DNA of 64,000 nucleotides from Gammaproteobacteria bacterium (GCA_018830325.1 JAHJSQ010000025.1:1-64000); one strand, 5' to 3'. Positions 27,279 through 36,785 are shown, numbered from the stretch's first letter. Notes: generated by a model not told the origin, from the letters alone. Made by a program: numbers and translations.

Positions 27279-27747
27279 AATGTCGCAATGATATCTTTTG
27301 CTCATCAAGTTTGGACATTGCGAATGAGGTGCAAATATATACCTTTTGCACTTCAAATTTCGGTAGTGCCTGGAGGTACCGGTGTACTTGGTTCCCTCAC
27401 CTTACGCTAGGTGAGGGACCAGGATGGATGCTGGCATAGAGTCTACCGGTGCCGAATTTTGATCTACGATGGGCGTATATCAAGGGCAACAATTAATGGA
27501 ATGATCTATAGTCCGCGGCACGTAAAGATGCCTCATTGCGTCTTCTTTGTGTTTGATAGGTTTGGAATCTATTAAATAATATCTGGAAGAAAGTCGCTAG
27601 TCCTTAACAAAATCAATAATATAAGATATATTTGTAAAATAATTCTGAATAGTCGTCGAAACAGAGTAATATTAATGGAAAAAGTATGATTATATCGATA
27701 CAAGGACATCTGACAGGCCACGGAATGATGAAATTTTGGAGTAATGA
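27279..27747. other. Intergenic gap inside the exopolysaccharide operon
   Basis: 469 bases separate the chain-length and kinase genes, in a cluster whose other gaps are mostly under 100 bases. MITE A3 fills 27338-27479. The remaining 270 bases before the kinase gene are AT-rich and may hold a second promoter; a CGGCAC...ATGC pair at about 27517 has the wrong spacing for sigma-54. Confidence 0.45.
27338..27479 (-). mobile_element. MITE family A, copy A3
   Basis: The ends TATACCTTTTGCACTTCAAA and TTTTGATCTACGATGGGCGTATA identify a family A element in reverse orientation. Its middle contains the hairpin CCCTCACCTTACGCTAGGTGAGGG, which also occurs at 49410-49434 outside any family A copy, so another small repeat has moved in. 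It lies within the exopolysaccharide cluster. Confidence 0.72.
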
Positions 27748-28653
27748 ATGAGTATTGAAAAGGCTTTAGAAAAAGCTAGCTTAGCCGAGAGTCTCGGTTC
27801 TGCGAAAAGATCCAACTCCATTGTTGATAATCAAACAGAATCGACGCACCCCAATGATGCATTTGATGCATTTTTTTTAACTGACGATAATAATGGTAAT
27901 GCCAACGCGCACTCCTCAAACGTCGGCGAAAAAAATATCGAACGGTTTAATTGGGAGTTTCTTCACGAGCATGGTTTTATCGATCCGTCAGTCGGGCACA
28001 TGAAGATTGCGGAAGAATTTAGAAGCATTAAGCGGCCGATCATGTCCAATGCACTGGGCGGCATTGAAAAAGGCATTGAGCGTTCTAATCTTATTTTGGT
28101 GACCAGTAGCGTTCCGGGAGAAGGAAAAACCTTTTCCGCTATTAATTTAGCTATCAGCATCGCGGCCGAGCGCGATAAGCAAGTGTTGTTAATCGACGCG
28201 GATGTTGCAAAACCATCGGTTTCCAGGGTATTGGGTATCAAAAGAACGCCCGGGCTCATTGAATATTTGGAAGGTAACAAGATCGATTTTTCGGATATTA
28301 TTTTACAGACCGAAATCGCCGGACTTCGTATTGTTCCGGCTGGAAAAGCGCATCAATTCTCGACCGAATTACTCGCAAGTAACAAAATGATTAACCTTTC
28401 GAGAGAGTTGAGCGAACGTTATGCCGATCGTATCGTTATTTTCGATTCGCCGCCGTTGTTGGCGGCCACGCAAGCGGAAGTTTTATCCAGCATGGTCGGT
28501 CAGGTTATTTTGGTGATCGAAGCCGAAAAAACGGCTCAAAACATTGTGATGGAAGCGGTCAAAAAATTGGAGTCCTGCGATGTGGTTCTTGCTTTGTTGA
28601 ACAAAACGCAAAGAAGCATGGATATGAACTACTATGGATACGGGCAATATTGA
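27748..28653 (+). CDS. XrtA-associated tyrosine autokinase
   Basis: 301 residues, cytoplasmic BY-kinase. Walker A SSVPGEGKTF at about 120-129, Walker A' LLIDADVAKPS at 147-157 and Walker B IVIFDSPPLLA near 230 are visible. The C-terminal tail MNYYGYGQY supplies the tyrosine cluster that such kinases phosphorylate. The low-complexity N-terminal 60 residues are expected in this subfamily. With the chain-length protein it would form a two-protein regulator of polymer synthesis by phosphorylation cycling. Confidence 0.93.
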   Translation: MSIEKALEKASLAESLGSAKRSNSIVDNQTESTHPNDAFDAFFLTDDNNGNANAHSSNVGEKNIERFNWEFLHEHGFIDPSVGHMKIAEEFRSIKRPIMSNALGGIEKGIERSNLILVTSSVPGEGKTFSAINLAISIAAERDKQVLLIDADVAKPSVSRVLGIKRTPGLIEYLEGNKIDFSDIILQTEIAGLRIVPAGKAHQFSTELLASNKMINLSRELSERYADRIVIFDSPPLLAATQAEVLSSMVGQVILVIEAEKTAQNIVMEAVKKLESCDVVLALLNKTQRSMDMNYYGYGQY

Positions 28654-28659
28654 TTTTTT

Positions 28660-30234
28660 ATGAAACACCTTAAATTAAGGCGGTTCATTGTCGCTTCGGT
28701 CAGCGGTTACTTGGTATGGGGCTGTTCTACTAATGCCTGGGCTTTAAATCTTAATTTCAGGCCCAGTGTTTTTTTACAAGAAGTTTACTCGGACAATATT
28801 AGACTCGCACCGAAAGGCGAGGAACAAAGCGCTTGGGTAACCGCGATTACGCCCGGTTTTTTTGTTAACGGTCAATCGGGCCGCTATAATTTAAATCTGA
28901 ATTATCGATTGCAAGGTATATATAATGCCGGCGGCGATTCCGGCATCGATTTGAATCATCAATTACAATATAACAGCAACTACATTCTTTCGCCGGGACG
29001 ATTTTTCGTTCAGTCCCGTAGTTCCATTAGTCAGCAAAATATTTCCAATACGCGGATTGTCAGCGATAACTTTACCGGAGATCAAAGCAATACCGCGACC
29101 ATTTCAACGTTTGGAATCGCTCCGACGTGGACGCCCAGGTTTGGAAGCTATGCTAACGGTATGGCTCGAGCCAGTTACGATAGGGTAAGTTCTAGCCAAG
29201 GCCCTTTGTCCGATACCGATAGTTTTTCGCAAAACGTCATGCTGAATAGCGGCAGGTATTTTTCGAAAGTGGGTTGGCGTTTAAATTTCAATAATAGAAT
29301 CAATCAAAACAGTAGCGGAGAGGACATACGCTTTCAAGATTCCGATGCTTTACTCCGGTACAATCTGAACAGAAAATTTAGCTTGATCGCGCAAGGCGGG
29401 TATGCAAACAACGATTTTCAGTCGACCACCGGGTTCAGCCGAAACGGCTTTTATTATAATTTCGGCGGACAATGGAGACCAAGCCAACGATTCAGCGTAT
29501 CGGCGGGTTATGGGAATAACTCCTATGTCACGGTTTTCTTTTCGCCGTTTCAACGTTTACAAGCATCCGTGACCTATCGTAACAACGATATCGGCACGAA
29601 TACCGGCGATGTCTGGCAAGGCAGTCTGCGTTATTTTACCCCGCGATCGGTAGTTAATTTAACCTACAACGAGGATACGACCACGGTTCAGCAGGTATTG
29701 ATGGAGGAGCGTACTTTTCTTCGATTGTCGGGCCTTCCCTCGGACATAAATATGGACGATCTAGTGACGGCGTTGGGCCTTGATTCTTCGGATATAAGTT
29801 GGACCAGAGATAATTCGGGCGACATTCTTTTCAACACCAGATTGCCGACCCTGACAGACGATGTTTTTGTCAGAAGAAGAGGTCAGCTATCGTATTCCTA
29901 CCGTACCGGTAAAAGCATTCTTAGTGCGAATGTTTTCACCGAAAGAAGAACCTTTCAAGAGAGTCAAGTGAAGGACGAGGTTTATGGTATTAGAGGAACT
30001 TGGATGTGGCGATTCATGCCCAGAACCAATACCTTTTTAAGTTCCGGTTACCAGGTGACCGACACCGACTTTTCAACGGACAATCGCTTCGATATGGCGT
30101 TTCGAGTACAAAGAAGCATCTTGCGGCAATTGAACGGTAACATTGAATATCGTTATATCAATCAAAGTTCAAACACTAACATCAATAGTTTCGATGAAAA
30201 CCGCGTTACATTGAATTTGATGGCTTTTTTCTAA
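28660..30234 (+). CDS. PEP-CTERM-system-associated outer-membrane beta-barrel protein
   Basis: 524 residues. A signal peptide ends near NAWA (about 29), followed by NLNFRPSVFLQEVYSDNIRL, the start of the TIGR03016 family. The body alternates polar and aromatic residues, as in amphipathic beta strands, and the last residues NRVTLNLMAFF end in Phe, as in many outer-membrane barrels. Its job is inferred to be secretion or support of the polymer; no member has a settled mechanism that I know of. It begins seven bases after the kinase stop. In related clusters an ATPase gene follows it; here the deacetylase follows directly. Confidence 0.88.
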   Translation: MKHLKLRRFIVASVSGYLVWGCSTNAWALNLNFRPSVFLQEVYSDNIRLAPKGEEQSAWVTAITPGFFVNGQSGRYNLNLNYRLQGIYNAGGDSGIDLNHQLQYNSNYILSPGRFFVQSRSSISQQNISNTRIVSDNFTGDQSNTATISTFGIAPTWTPRFGSYANGMARASYDRVSSSQGPLSDTDSFSQNVMLNSGRYFSKVGWRLNFNNRINQNSSGEDIRFQDSDALLRYNLNRKFSLIAQGGYANNDFQSTTGFSRNGFYYNFGGQWRPSQRFSVSAGYGNNSYVTVFFSPFQRLQASVTYRNNDIGTNTGDVWQGSLRYFTPRSVVNLTYNEDTTTVQQVLMEERTFLRLSGLPSDINMDDLVTALGLDSSDISWTRDNSGDILFNTRLPTLTDDVFVRRRGQLSYSYRTGKSILSANVFTERRTFQESQVKDEVYGIRGTWMWRFMPRTNTFLSSGYQVTDTDFSTDNRFDMAFRVQRSILRQLNGNIEYRYINQSSNTNINSFDENRVTLNLMAFF

Positions 30235-30258
30235 CTTTAAACGATAATTGGTTTTTAA

Positions 30259-31116
30259 ATGGAGAATAATAAAATAACGAACGCGATGACCGTGGATGTA
30301 GAGGATTATTTTCAAGTCTCCGCGTTTGAGAAAACAATTGCCAAATCCGACTGGGAAACATTGCCGCAACGGGCGGATTACAATACGCATCGTTTCTTGG
30401 ATTTATTCGAAAAGCACAATATCAAAGCGACTTTTTTTACTCTCGGTTGGGTTGCCGAACGGCATCCGGCATTGATACAAAGAATTGTCAAGGAAGGCCA
30501 TGAGCTGGCCTGTCACGGTTATGACCATATTCGAATCACCGAGCTCGATCCCGAGCAGTTTCGAAGCGATATCGTCAAAACCAAAACAATACTGGAAGAT
30601 ATCGGCGGCCGAGAGGTGATCGGTTACCGAGCGCCGAGTTATTCGATCGGCGCGAGTAATCCTTGGGCGCACAATATACTCGCTGAAGCGGGATTCCGAT
30701 ACAGTTCCAGCGTCTATCCGGTCAAGCATGATTTATACGGCATGCCGGAAGCGCCGCGGTTTATCTACGAACCGATCGCGGATAATAATTTCAAGGAAAT
30801 TCCGATTACCACGTTACCATTAGCCGGTAAGAATTGGCCGTGCGGCGGCGGCGGTTTTTTCAGGTTTTATCCTTATTTTTTATCCAAATGGGCCTTTAAC
30901 GCCATTAATCAAAAAGAACATCAGGCCGGAATTTTTTATTGCCATCCTTGGGAAATCGACCCCGAACAACCGAGACAGAAAAACGTGAGTTTCAAATCGA
31001 AATTCCGGCATTATTTGAATCTCGATAAAATGGAAGGGCGCATCGTCAATCTGCTCAACGATTTTTCCTGGGATACGATGTCGAACGTTTTTCTCAATAT
31101 CGATAAAGGCCAATGA
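30259..31116 (+). CDS. XrtA-system polysaccharide deacetylase
   Basis: 285 residues, NodB-homology carbohydrate esterase. The first catalytic motif TVDVEDYF is at 11-18; the metal-binding His pair is in LACHGYDHIRI (about 92-99) and RAPSYSIG forms motif 3 (about 125-132). The C-terminal CHPWEIDPEQPRQ carries the last conserved His. It would remove N-acetyl groups from the polymer and is expected in or near the periplasm, though no signal peptide is visible. It lies between the barrel gene and the FemAB-like gene. Confidence 0.93.
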   Translation: MENNKITNAMTVDVEDYFQVSAFEKTIAKSDWETLPQRADYNTHRFLDLFEKHNIKATFFTLGWVAERHPALIQRIVKEGHELACHGYDHIRITELDPEQFRSDIVKTKTILEDIGGREVIGYRAPSYSIGASNPWAHNILAEAGFRYSSSVYPVKHDLYGMPEAPRFIYEPIADNNFKEIPITTLPLAGKNWPCGGGGFFRFYPYFLSKWAFNAINQKEHQAGIFYCHPWEIDPEQPRQKNVSFKSKFRHYLNLDKMEGRIVNLLNDFSWDTMSNVFLNIDKGQ

Positions 31117-31146
31117 GCCGATCTTATTCCTTTACTTCATCAAACA

Positions 31147-32166
31147 ATGCTCAAATTACTGGATTCTGACAATTATAAAAAATGGGACGCCTTCGTAGAG
31201 CAGCAAGCGGACGCCACTTTTTTTCATCTATCCGGCTGGAAAGACGTCATAGAACGCGCCTTCGGTCATGAAACTTATTTCTATTACATTGAAAAGAAAG
31301 GCAAAGTTACAGGTATATTGCCGTTGGCCCGTATAAAAAGTGCGCTATTCGGACACGCCTTATGTTCTTTATCGTTTTGCGTTTACGGCGGTATAGTCGC
31401 CGAAGACGAAGAAAGTTATGTTATGCTCGACCAAGAGGCCTGTCGTCTGGCTGGCGAATTAAATGTCGATTATCTGGAAATGCGAAACCAGGTTCAAAAA
31501 TCGCCGGAGCGCCCCTACAAAGAACTCTATGTAACTTTTCGTAAGACGCTCGATCCAGACCCTGAAAAGAACATGCTGGCGATCCCGCGTAAACAACGTG
31601 CGATGATCCGTAAAGGTATCAATGCCGGTTTGGTGAGCGTTATCGATCAAGACATCGAACGTTTTTATCAAGCGTATTCGGAAAGCGTCAGAAACCTCGG
31701 TACTCCGGTTTTTTCCAAAAAATATTTCCAAATTTTGCAGGATATATTTAAGGATCAATGCGAGATATTGACGGTCGAAAAGGACGGTCAACTGATTGCC
31801 AGTGTCATGAGTTTTTATTTCAAGGATGAAATACTGCCTTATTACGGCGGCGGTATCGATCAAGCTAGATCGGTGCAAGGTAACGACTTCATGTATTGGG
31901 AAGTGATGCGACGGGCCGTCGACAAAGGCGTTAAGATATTCGATTACGGGCGCAGTAAAGTCGGTACCGGTTCCTACCGTTTTAAGAAGCATTGGGGCTT
32001 TGAGCCCGAGCCGTTATTTTACGAGTTTCATTTAGTCAAGGCTGATCGCTTGCCCGATATCAATCCGTTGAATCCGAAATATCGATTGTTTATCGAGGCC
32101 TGGAAACGTTTACCTCTGCCGATCAGCCGGTTCGTCGGACCTTGGCTATCGAAAGATTTGGGGTGA
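31147..32166 (+). CDS. FemAB family XrtA/PEP-CTERM-associated protein
   Basis: 339 residues of the GNAT-like FemAB fold. Landmarks are FFHLSGWKDVIERAFGHETYF (cut here to show the WKDVI core), KQRAMIRKGINAGL, YYGGGIDQARSVQGNDFMYW and FDYGRSKVGTGSYRFKKHWG. FemAB relatives transfer amino acids from aminoacyl-tRNA to cell-wall precursors; this exopolysaccharide-linked subfamily may add an aminoacyl or acyl group to the polymer, which is inference. It begins 30 bases after the deacetylase gene and is followed three bases later by the glycosyltransferase gene. Confidence 0.9.
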   Translation: MLKLLDSDNYKKWDAFVEQQADATFFHLSGWKDVIERAFGHETYFYYIEKKGKVTGILPLARIKSALFGHALCSLSFCVYGGIVAEDEESYVMLDQEACRLAGELNVDYLEMRNQVQKSPERPYKELYVTFRKTLDPDPEKNMLAIPRKQRAMIRKGINAGLVSVIDQDIERFYQAYSESVRNLGTPVFSKKYFQILQDIFKDQCEILTVEKDGQLIASVMSFYFKDEILPYYGGGIDQARSVQGNDFMYWEVMRRAVDKGVKIFDYGRSKVGTGSYRFKKHWGFEPEPLFYEFHLVKADRLPDINPLNPKYRLFIEAWKRLPLPISRFVGPWLSKDLG

Positions 32167-32169
32167 TGC

Positions 32170-33363
32170 ATGAGGAAAAATTTATTATTTTTGGTTCATC
32201 GTATTCCCTATCCGCCGAATAAAGGCGATAAAATCCGCTCGTTTCATTTTCTAAAGGCATTATCGCAGCAGTATCAAATCTTCTTGGGTAGCTTCATTGA
32301 TGATCCCAACGATCGGCAGTATGCCGACACGGTCAAAAGTTACTGTCAAGAATCCTACTTCGAATCACTAGATCCGTTGCAATCCAAAATCAAAAGCCTT
32401 ACCGGGTTATTGACCGGCAAGGCTCTAAGTCTGCCTTATTACAAGAATCCTAAGCTCCAGCAATGGGTAAATGACGTCATCGAGCGACATCAGATTCGCA
32501 AAGTACTGATTTTTTCATCGGTCATGGGGCAATATGTCCTTAATCGAGAAGATTTGACGCTGATTGCCGATTATGTCGACGTCGATTCGGATAAATGGCG
32601 GCAATACGCCGAGAAAAAGAAGTGGCCGGAAAACTGGATCTATCGGCGCGAATCCGAACGCCTGCTCGAATTTGAGAAGCAATTAATCTCTCAAGCCAAA
32701 GCCGGTTTTTTTGTTTCCGAACAAGAAGCGAGTTTATTTAAAACCTTGGCTCCGGAATTCGAGGCTCGAATCGGTTCGGTCAATAACGGCGTCGATACCG
32801 ATTATTTTTCGCCGGATCATGCATTCGATTCGCCGTATCGCCCGGAAAGCCAAGTATTAGCATTTACCGGCGCGATGGATTATTGGGCCAATGTCGATGC
32901 CGTTAAATGGTTTGCCGAAAAGGTATTTCCGGCCATTCGGAAAAAACACCCCGATACCGAATTTTATATCGTCGGTTCCAAGCCGACCAAGGACGTGTTG
33001 TCGCTCGCCCAAATAGAAGGTGTGGTCGTGACCGGTAGTGTGGACGATGTTCGCCCCTTTATCGCGCATGCCGATTTGGTCGTTACACCTTTGCGTATTG
33101 CGAGAGGCATTCAAAATAAAGTGCTGGAAGCAATGGCCATGGCTAAACCCGTCATTGCGACATCGATGGCGATTGAAGGCATTCCGTTCGATGACAGTTT
33201 GAATGTCGCGATAATCGACGATGCGCAGCCGTTCGCCGATAGAGTTTGTGAGGCGCTTGCCCAAGGTAAAGGAGGCAAGCGGTCGGAAGGCAATCGGCGG
33301 TTCGTGCTGGAGAATTTCAGTTGGCAAACGTCGACCGACCGGTTGATCGAGTTGATCGGTTGA
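32170..33363 (+). CDS. Glycosyltransferase of the PEP-CTERM exopolysaccharide cluster (TIGR03087-like)
   Basis: 397 residues, GT-B fold. The N-terminus LFLVHRIPYPPNKGDKIRSF is typical of this cluster-associated subfamily. The C-terminal half holds GAMDYWANVDAVKWFAEKVF, the donor-site region VTGSVDDVRPF and LRIARGIQNKVLEAMAMAKPV, where the Glu of GIQNKVLEAMA contacts the nucleotide sugar. The sugar is not known. It is the last gene of the rightward cluster; a perfect hairpin follows at 33416, and repeats follow to ppdK. No exosortase gene appears after it. Confidence 0.92.
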   Translation: MRKNLLFLVHRIPYPPNKGDKIRSFHFLKALSQQYQIFLGSFIDDPNDRQYADTVKSYCQESYFESLDPLQSKIKSLTGLLTGKALSLPYYKNPKLQQWVNDVIERHQIRKVLIFSSVMGQYVLNREDLTLIADYVDVDSDKWRQYAEKKKWPENWIYRRESERLLEFEKQLISQAKAGFFVSEQEASLFKTLAPEFEARIGSVNNGVDTDYFSPDHAFDSPYRPESQVLAFTGAMDYWANVDAVKWFAEKVFPAIRKKHPDTEFYIVGSKPTKDVLSLAQIEGVVVTGSVDDVRPFIAHADLVVTPLRIARGIQNKVLEAMAMAKPVIATSMAIEGIPFDDSLNVAIIDDAQPFADRVCEALAQGKGGKRSEGNRRFVLENFSWQTSTDRLIELIG

Positions 33364-33415
33364 GAGGCAGTTTTTTACGCCCATCTGAATGAAAGTCTTA
33401 TAACTTCGTTAATGC

Positions 33416-33442
33416 AGTAGGGTACGCACCGCGTACCCTACT
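33416..33442. terminator. Perfect hairpin after the exopolysaccharide operon
   Basis: AGTAGGGTACGC and GCGTACCCTACT are exact 12-bp arms around the loop ACC. There is no T-run after it, so it is either a weak terminator or a REP-like repeat; it lies 53 bases after the last gene of the cluster. Confidence 0.5.
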
Positions 33443-33508
33443 GTACTTCCAGGTATCTATGGATTTCGTGATAAATAATGTCCTGGAGCTATACGCTTTC
33501 CTGATTAC

Positions 33509-33850
33509 GTATAAGCTTCAGCCTATTTGAAGTCCAGACAAAGTTTTGTGTCGCTATCGCGACGTTTATGTGGAGTCGGTTCGCGGACCGACAGCCGCGA
33601 TACTTTTCTTTGCTTGTCCAAAGAAAAGTATCCAAAAGAAAAGACACCCGGAGACCGCTGCATCCTGCGCGCTGACGATTTTGCCGAGGGTTTTCGGAAG
33701 GGCTGTCCCTAGCCCTCCGAAAACGAGCGGCATCCCTGCCGCTCCCCTAACGGGCTATTCTCGGCAAAATCGCCAGTGCTCGGCGCGGCCTAACGGGGCC
33801 CGGGCGGGAGCTCTAAGCCAAAGCAAATTGGCTGAAGGTTCTAAGTAATT
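33509..33850 (+). repeat. Dispersed repeat F, copy 2, with extended GC-rich tail
   Basis: The first 130 bp match 232-435. Here TTTTCTTTGCTTGTCCAAAG is followed by AAAAGTATCCAAAAGAAAAG and a GC-rich palindromic segment in which GGTTTTCGGAAGGGCT and AGCCCTCCGAAAACG, and GATTTTGCCGA and TCGGCAAAATC, pair. The structure is longer and less decayed than copy 1. Short frames in it are not genes. Confidence 0.65.
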
Positions 33851-33866
33851 AGATACGCTTTTGTTA

Positions 33867-33971
33867 AGGGGTCGGTAACTCGCTCGGCAGGACGCCGTGA
33901 ATACCTCCATGTAGGCTTGATGGCGGCTTTCCCTGCCGCCGACACCTGCCAATCGAGCAACCGAACCCTCC
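33867..33971. mobile_element. Palindromic element (family L, copy 2) without insertion
   Basis: The ends GGGGTCGGTAACTCG and CGAGCAACCGAACCCTC match those at 7175-7405. The core reads GGACGCCGTGAATACCTCCA continuously, showing the state before family B insertion. A TGGCGGC...TGCCGCC hairpin is inside. It lies 64 bases past the ppdK stop. Confidence 0.65.
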
Positions 33972-34004
33972 GTAAAATAGGGAAGTTATTTGCGACTAAA
34001 TCCT

Positions 34005-34024
34005 AATCTCCAGGTCCGGAGATT
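34005..34024 (-). terminator. Short hairpin after ppdK
   Basis: On the minus strand AATCTCC and GGAGATT pair around six bases, ten bases beyond the ppdK stop. The following sequence is AT-rich but has no clear T-run, so intrinsic termination is only possible. Confidence 0.35.
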
Positions 34025-34034
34025 GCGGTCACGA

Positions 34035-36785
34035 TTAGAAGTCGATGCTGTATTCGTTTTCAAGCAACTTGGCATGAGCCGCAGCGAGCCTTGCGATAGG
34101 AATTCTAGGTGCCGAACATGAGACATAATCCAGTTTGATATGATGGCAAAAGCGGATCGATTCCGGATGTCCGCCTTGTTCGCCGCAAATACCCACTTTG
34201 ATATCGGGCCGGGTTTGTCGTCCCAATTCAACTGTCATTTTCATCAATTGACCGACACCCTTAGCGTCGAGCACTTCAAACGGGTTATCCGCTAGTAACC
34301 CGGATTCATTGTATAAGGGCAAGAATTTGTTTTCGGCGTCTTCTCTGGAAAACGAAAAAGTTGCCTGCGTCAGATCGTTGGTACCGAACGAGAAAAATTC
34401 GGCGACATCGGCCAGTTTTGCCGCGCGCGTGCAAGCCCTGACGGTTTCGACCATTGTGCCGAATTTGAATTCCAAGTCTATGCCATACTGTTTTTCGACC
34501 TCTTTTTGAATTTGATCGACGTAAGACTTAACTTTTATCAATTCCTGAACGGTAATGACTTGAGGCACCATGATTTCGGGCAAAATCGGTTTGCGTTGCT
34601 TAATACATAGCGCCGCCGCTTCAAGAATCGATCGGATCTGCATTTGGTAGATCTCAGGGTAAGACATGCCTAGTCTGACGCCTCGATGGCCGAGCATCGG
34701 GTTTACTTCGTAGAGTTCTTTGACCTTACTCAGCATTAATTCCTTTTTTGCGATCGCTTTGTTGATGACCTCTTCGTTCAGATGATTGAACGGCGACGGC
34801 AATAAGGCATGAGAACCCAAGGTGTCGAGCGTAACTTGTTGGCCTTGAATCATGATTTTATATTGATTCAAGGCCCGGATTTCATCTTCCAGTTGATGTT
34901 CGCCGGGTAGGAACTCATGCATCGGCGGGTCCAACAGGCGAACCGTGACCGGGTAAGGCGACATGGCCTCAAATAGTTCTTGGAAATCGTCGCGTTGAAT
35001 CGGGAATAATTTGGCTAAAGCTTCTTGGCGCGCTTCCTTGTTGCCGGCAAGAATCATATCGATGACGAGCGGCAAGCGGTCGGAGGCGTTAAACATGCGT
35101 TCGGTGCGGCATAAACCGACTCCGGTAGCCCCATAACTTGCGGCCAAGCGGGCGCGTTCCGGCGTATCGACATTGGCATGCACTTCCAATTCGGCAACTT
35201 CATCGGCCCAAGATAACAGGGTTTTCAATTCTTCCGAAAAAGAGGGTTCGATCGTGGGGATTCTGCCTAAAAAGATCAAACCGGTACTGCCGTCGATTGT
35301 GATCATATCGCCTTCACGGATATGCAATTCGCCTATGACGGCTTGACGCGAGCGGACGTCGATCTTGATATCCTCCGCGCCGGCTACGCAAGCCTTGCCC
35401 ATGCCTCTGGCCACAACGGCGGCATGCGAAGTTTTCCCGCCGCGACTGGTCAGAATGCCTTGCGCGGCAAAAAATCCGTGAATATCCTCGGGCTTGGTTT
35501 CTTCTCTCAGTAAAATGACCGCTTCGCCCGCACGACCTAATTGTTCGGCCGTGTCGGCTTCGAATACGCATTTACCGCAGGCCGCGCCCGGCGAGGCCGG
35601 TAAGCCTTGTGCAACCGCTTCGGCTGTTGAATTAGGGTCGAGTTGCGGATGCAAAAGTTGTTCAAGCAATTCCGGGTTGATCCGCAATAAGGCTCGTTTT
35701 TTGTCGATCAGGCCTTCGGCAACCATTTCGACCGACGTTCTGACCATCGCGGCCGCATTCATTTTACCGTTACGCGTTTGCAGGCAATAGAGTATGCCTC
35801 GCTCGATCGTATATTCGTAATCCTGAACTTCTTTGTAATGGGTTTCGAGTTTATTGCGTAATTCGACCAGTTGTCGATAAAGATCGGGCATTTCATTAGC
35901 GAGTTCATGCACCGGTTTCGGAGTGCGAATGCCGGCGACGACATCTTCACCTTGCGCATTGACCAAATATTCGCCGTACATCTCATTGGTGCCGGTTCCC
36001 GGATTGCGTGTAAAGCCGACCCCGGTCGCGCAGTCGTTGCCCATGTTGCCGAATACCATCGTCACAACATTGACTGCGGTGCCGTTGGCCATTTTCGGCG
36101 TGATATGGAATTCCCGGCGGTAATCGACCGCGCGTTTACCCATCCATGAATTAAAAACCGCTTTTATCGATAGTTCCAGTTGTTCATAGACGTCTTCAGG
36201 AAAGGGTTTTCCGGTTTCTTCGTGAACCACTTGCAGGAACAGCTCGCTGATTTGGCGTAAATGTTCGGAGTCGAGACCGACATCGGCTTTAATGCCGGCT
36301 TGTTTCTTGATGGCATCAAAATGCTGATCGAATTTTTCGTCGTCAATACCCAAAGCGACCTTGCCGAACAGTTGAATGAAGCGCCGATACGCGTCATAGG
36401 CAAAACGCGGGTCGCCGGTTTGATCGATCAAGCCGGCTAGGGTTTGTTTGTTGAGGCCAAGGTTCAAAATCGTATCCATCATGCCCGGCATCGATATCGC
36501 CGAGCCTGAACGTACCGAGACTAGTAAAGGGTTGTCGCGGCCGCCGAATTGTTTTTCGGTTTGCGTTTCGACTTCGGTAATGTGAGCTTTGACTTCATCC
36601 ATTAAGCCATCGGGTAAGCGCTGGTTATTTATATAATCTAGGCAGGCGGTCGTTGTTATTACAAATCCTGGAGGAACGTTGAGTCCGATTTGCGTCATTT
36701 CGCAAAGATTCGCGCCTTTTCCGCCCAACAACATTTTGTTTTTGCCGTCGCCTTTTTGGAACGAGTAAATATATTTTTCAGTCAT
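34035..36785 (-). CDS. ppdK: Pyruvate, phosphate dikinase
   Basis: 916 residues. It interconverts pyruvate, ATP and phosphate with phosphoenolpyruvate, AMP and pyrophosphate, and in methanotrophs works with pyrophosphate-dependent phosphofructokinase. Domains in order: ATP-grasp (YIYSFQKGDGKNKMLLGGKG near the N-terminus, then SVRSGSAISMPGMMDTILNL), the swivelling phosphohistidine domain with the catalytic His in GGKTSHAAVVARGMGKAC (about 455), and the PEP/pyruvate barrel with LLDPPMHEFLP, GHRGVRLG and a Cys in GICGEQGGHP near 840. The length is as expected for bacterial PPDK (about 870-940). The gene stands alone, followed by a possible hairpin and repeats. Confidence 0.97.
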   Translation of the reverse strand: MTEKYIYSFQKGDGKNKMLLGGKGANLCEMTQIGLNVPPGFVITTTACLDYINNQRLPDGLMDEVKAHITEVETQTEKQFGGRDNPLLVSVRSGSAISMPGMMDTILNLGLNKQTLAGLIDQTGDPRFAYDAYRRFIQLFGKVALGIDDEKFDQHFDAIKKQAGIKADVGLDSEHLRQISELFLQVVHEETGKPFPEDVYEQLELSIKAVFNSWMGKRAVDYRREFHITPKMANGTAVNVVTMVFGNMGNDCATGVGFTRNPGTGTNEMYGEYLVNAQGEDVVAGIRTPKPVHELANEMPDLYRQLVELRNKLETHYKEVQDYEYTIERGILYCLQTRNGKMNAAAMVRTSVEMVAEGLIDKKRALLRINPELLEQLLHPQLDPNSTAEAVAQGLPASPGAACGKCVFEADTAEQLGRAGEAVILLREETKPEDIHGFFAAQGILTSRGGKTSHAAVVARGMGKACVAGAEDIKIDVRSRQAVIGELHIREGDMITIDGSTGLIFLGRIPTIEPSFSEELKTLLSWADEVAELEVHANVDTPERARLAASYGATGVGLCRTERMFNASDRLPLVIDMILAGNKEARQEALAKLFPIQRDDFQELFEAMSPYPVTVRLLDPPMHEFLPGEHQLEDEIRALNQYKIMIQGQQVTLDTLGSHALLPSPFNHLNEEVINKAIAKKELMLSKVKELYEVNPMLGHRGVRLGMSYPEIYQMQIRSILEAAALCIKQRKPILPEIMVPQVITVQELIKVKSYVDQIQKEVEKQYGIDLEFKFGTMVETVRACTRAAKLADVAEFFSFGTNDLTQATFSFSREDAENKFLPLYNESGLLADNPFEVLDAKGVGQLMKMTVELGRQTRPDIKVGICGEQGGHPESIRFCHHIKLDYVSCSAPRIPIARLAAAHAKLLENEYSIDF

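Noticed and set aside
27510..27530. Possible sigma-54 promoter CGGCAC...ATGC before the tyrosine autokinase gene
   Set aside because: GG to GC spacing is one base too long, and sigma-54 promoters do not tolerate that.
31459..31992. 177-codon frame antisense to the FemAB-like gene
   Set aside because: It overlaps a supported gene completely and has no ribosome site or recognisable motif.
35871..36149. Short frames antisense to ppdK
   Set aside because: They fall within ppdK and follow its codon periodicity.
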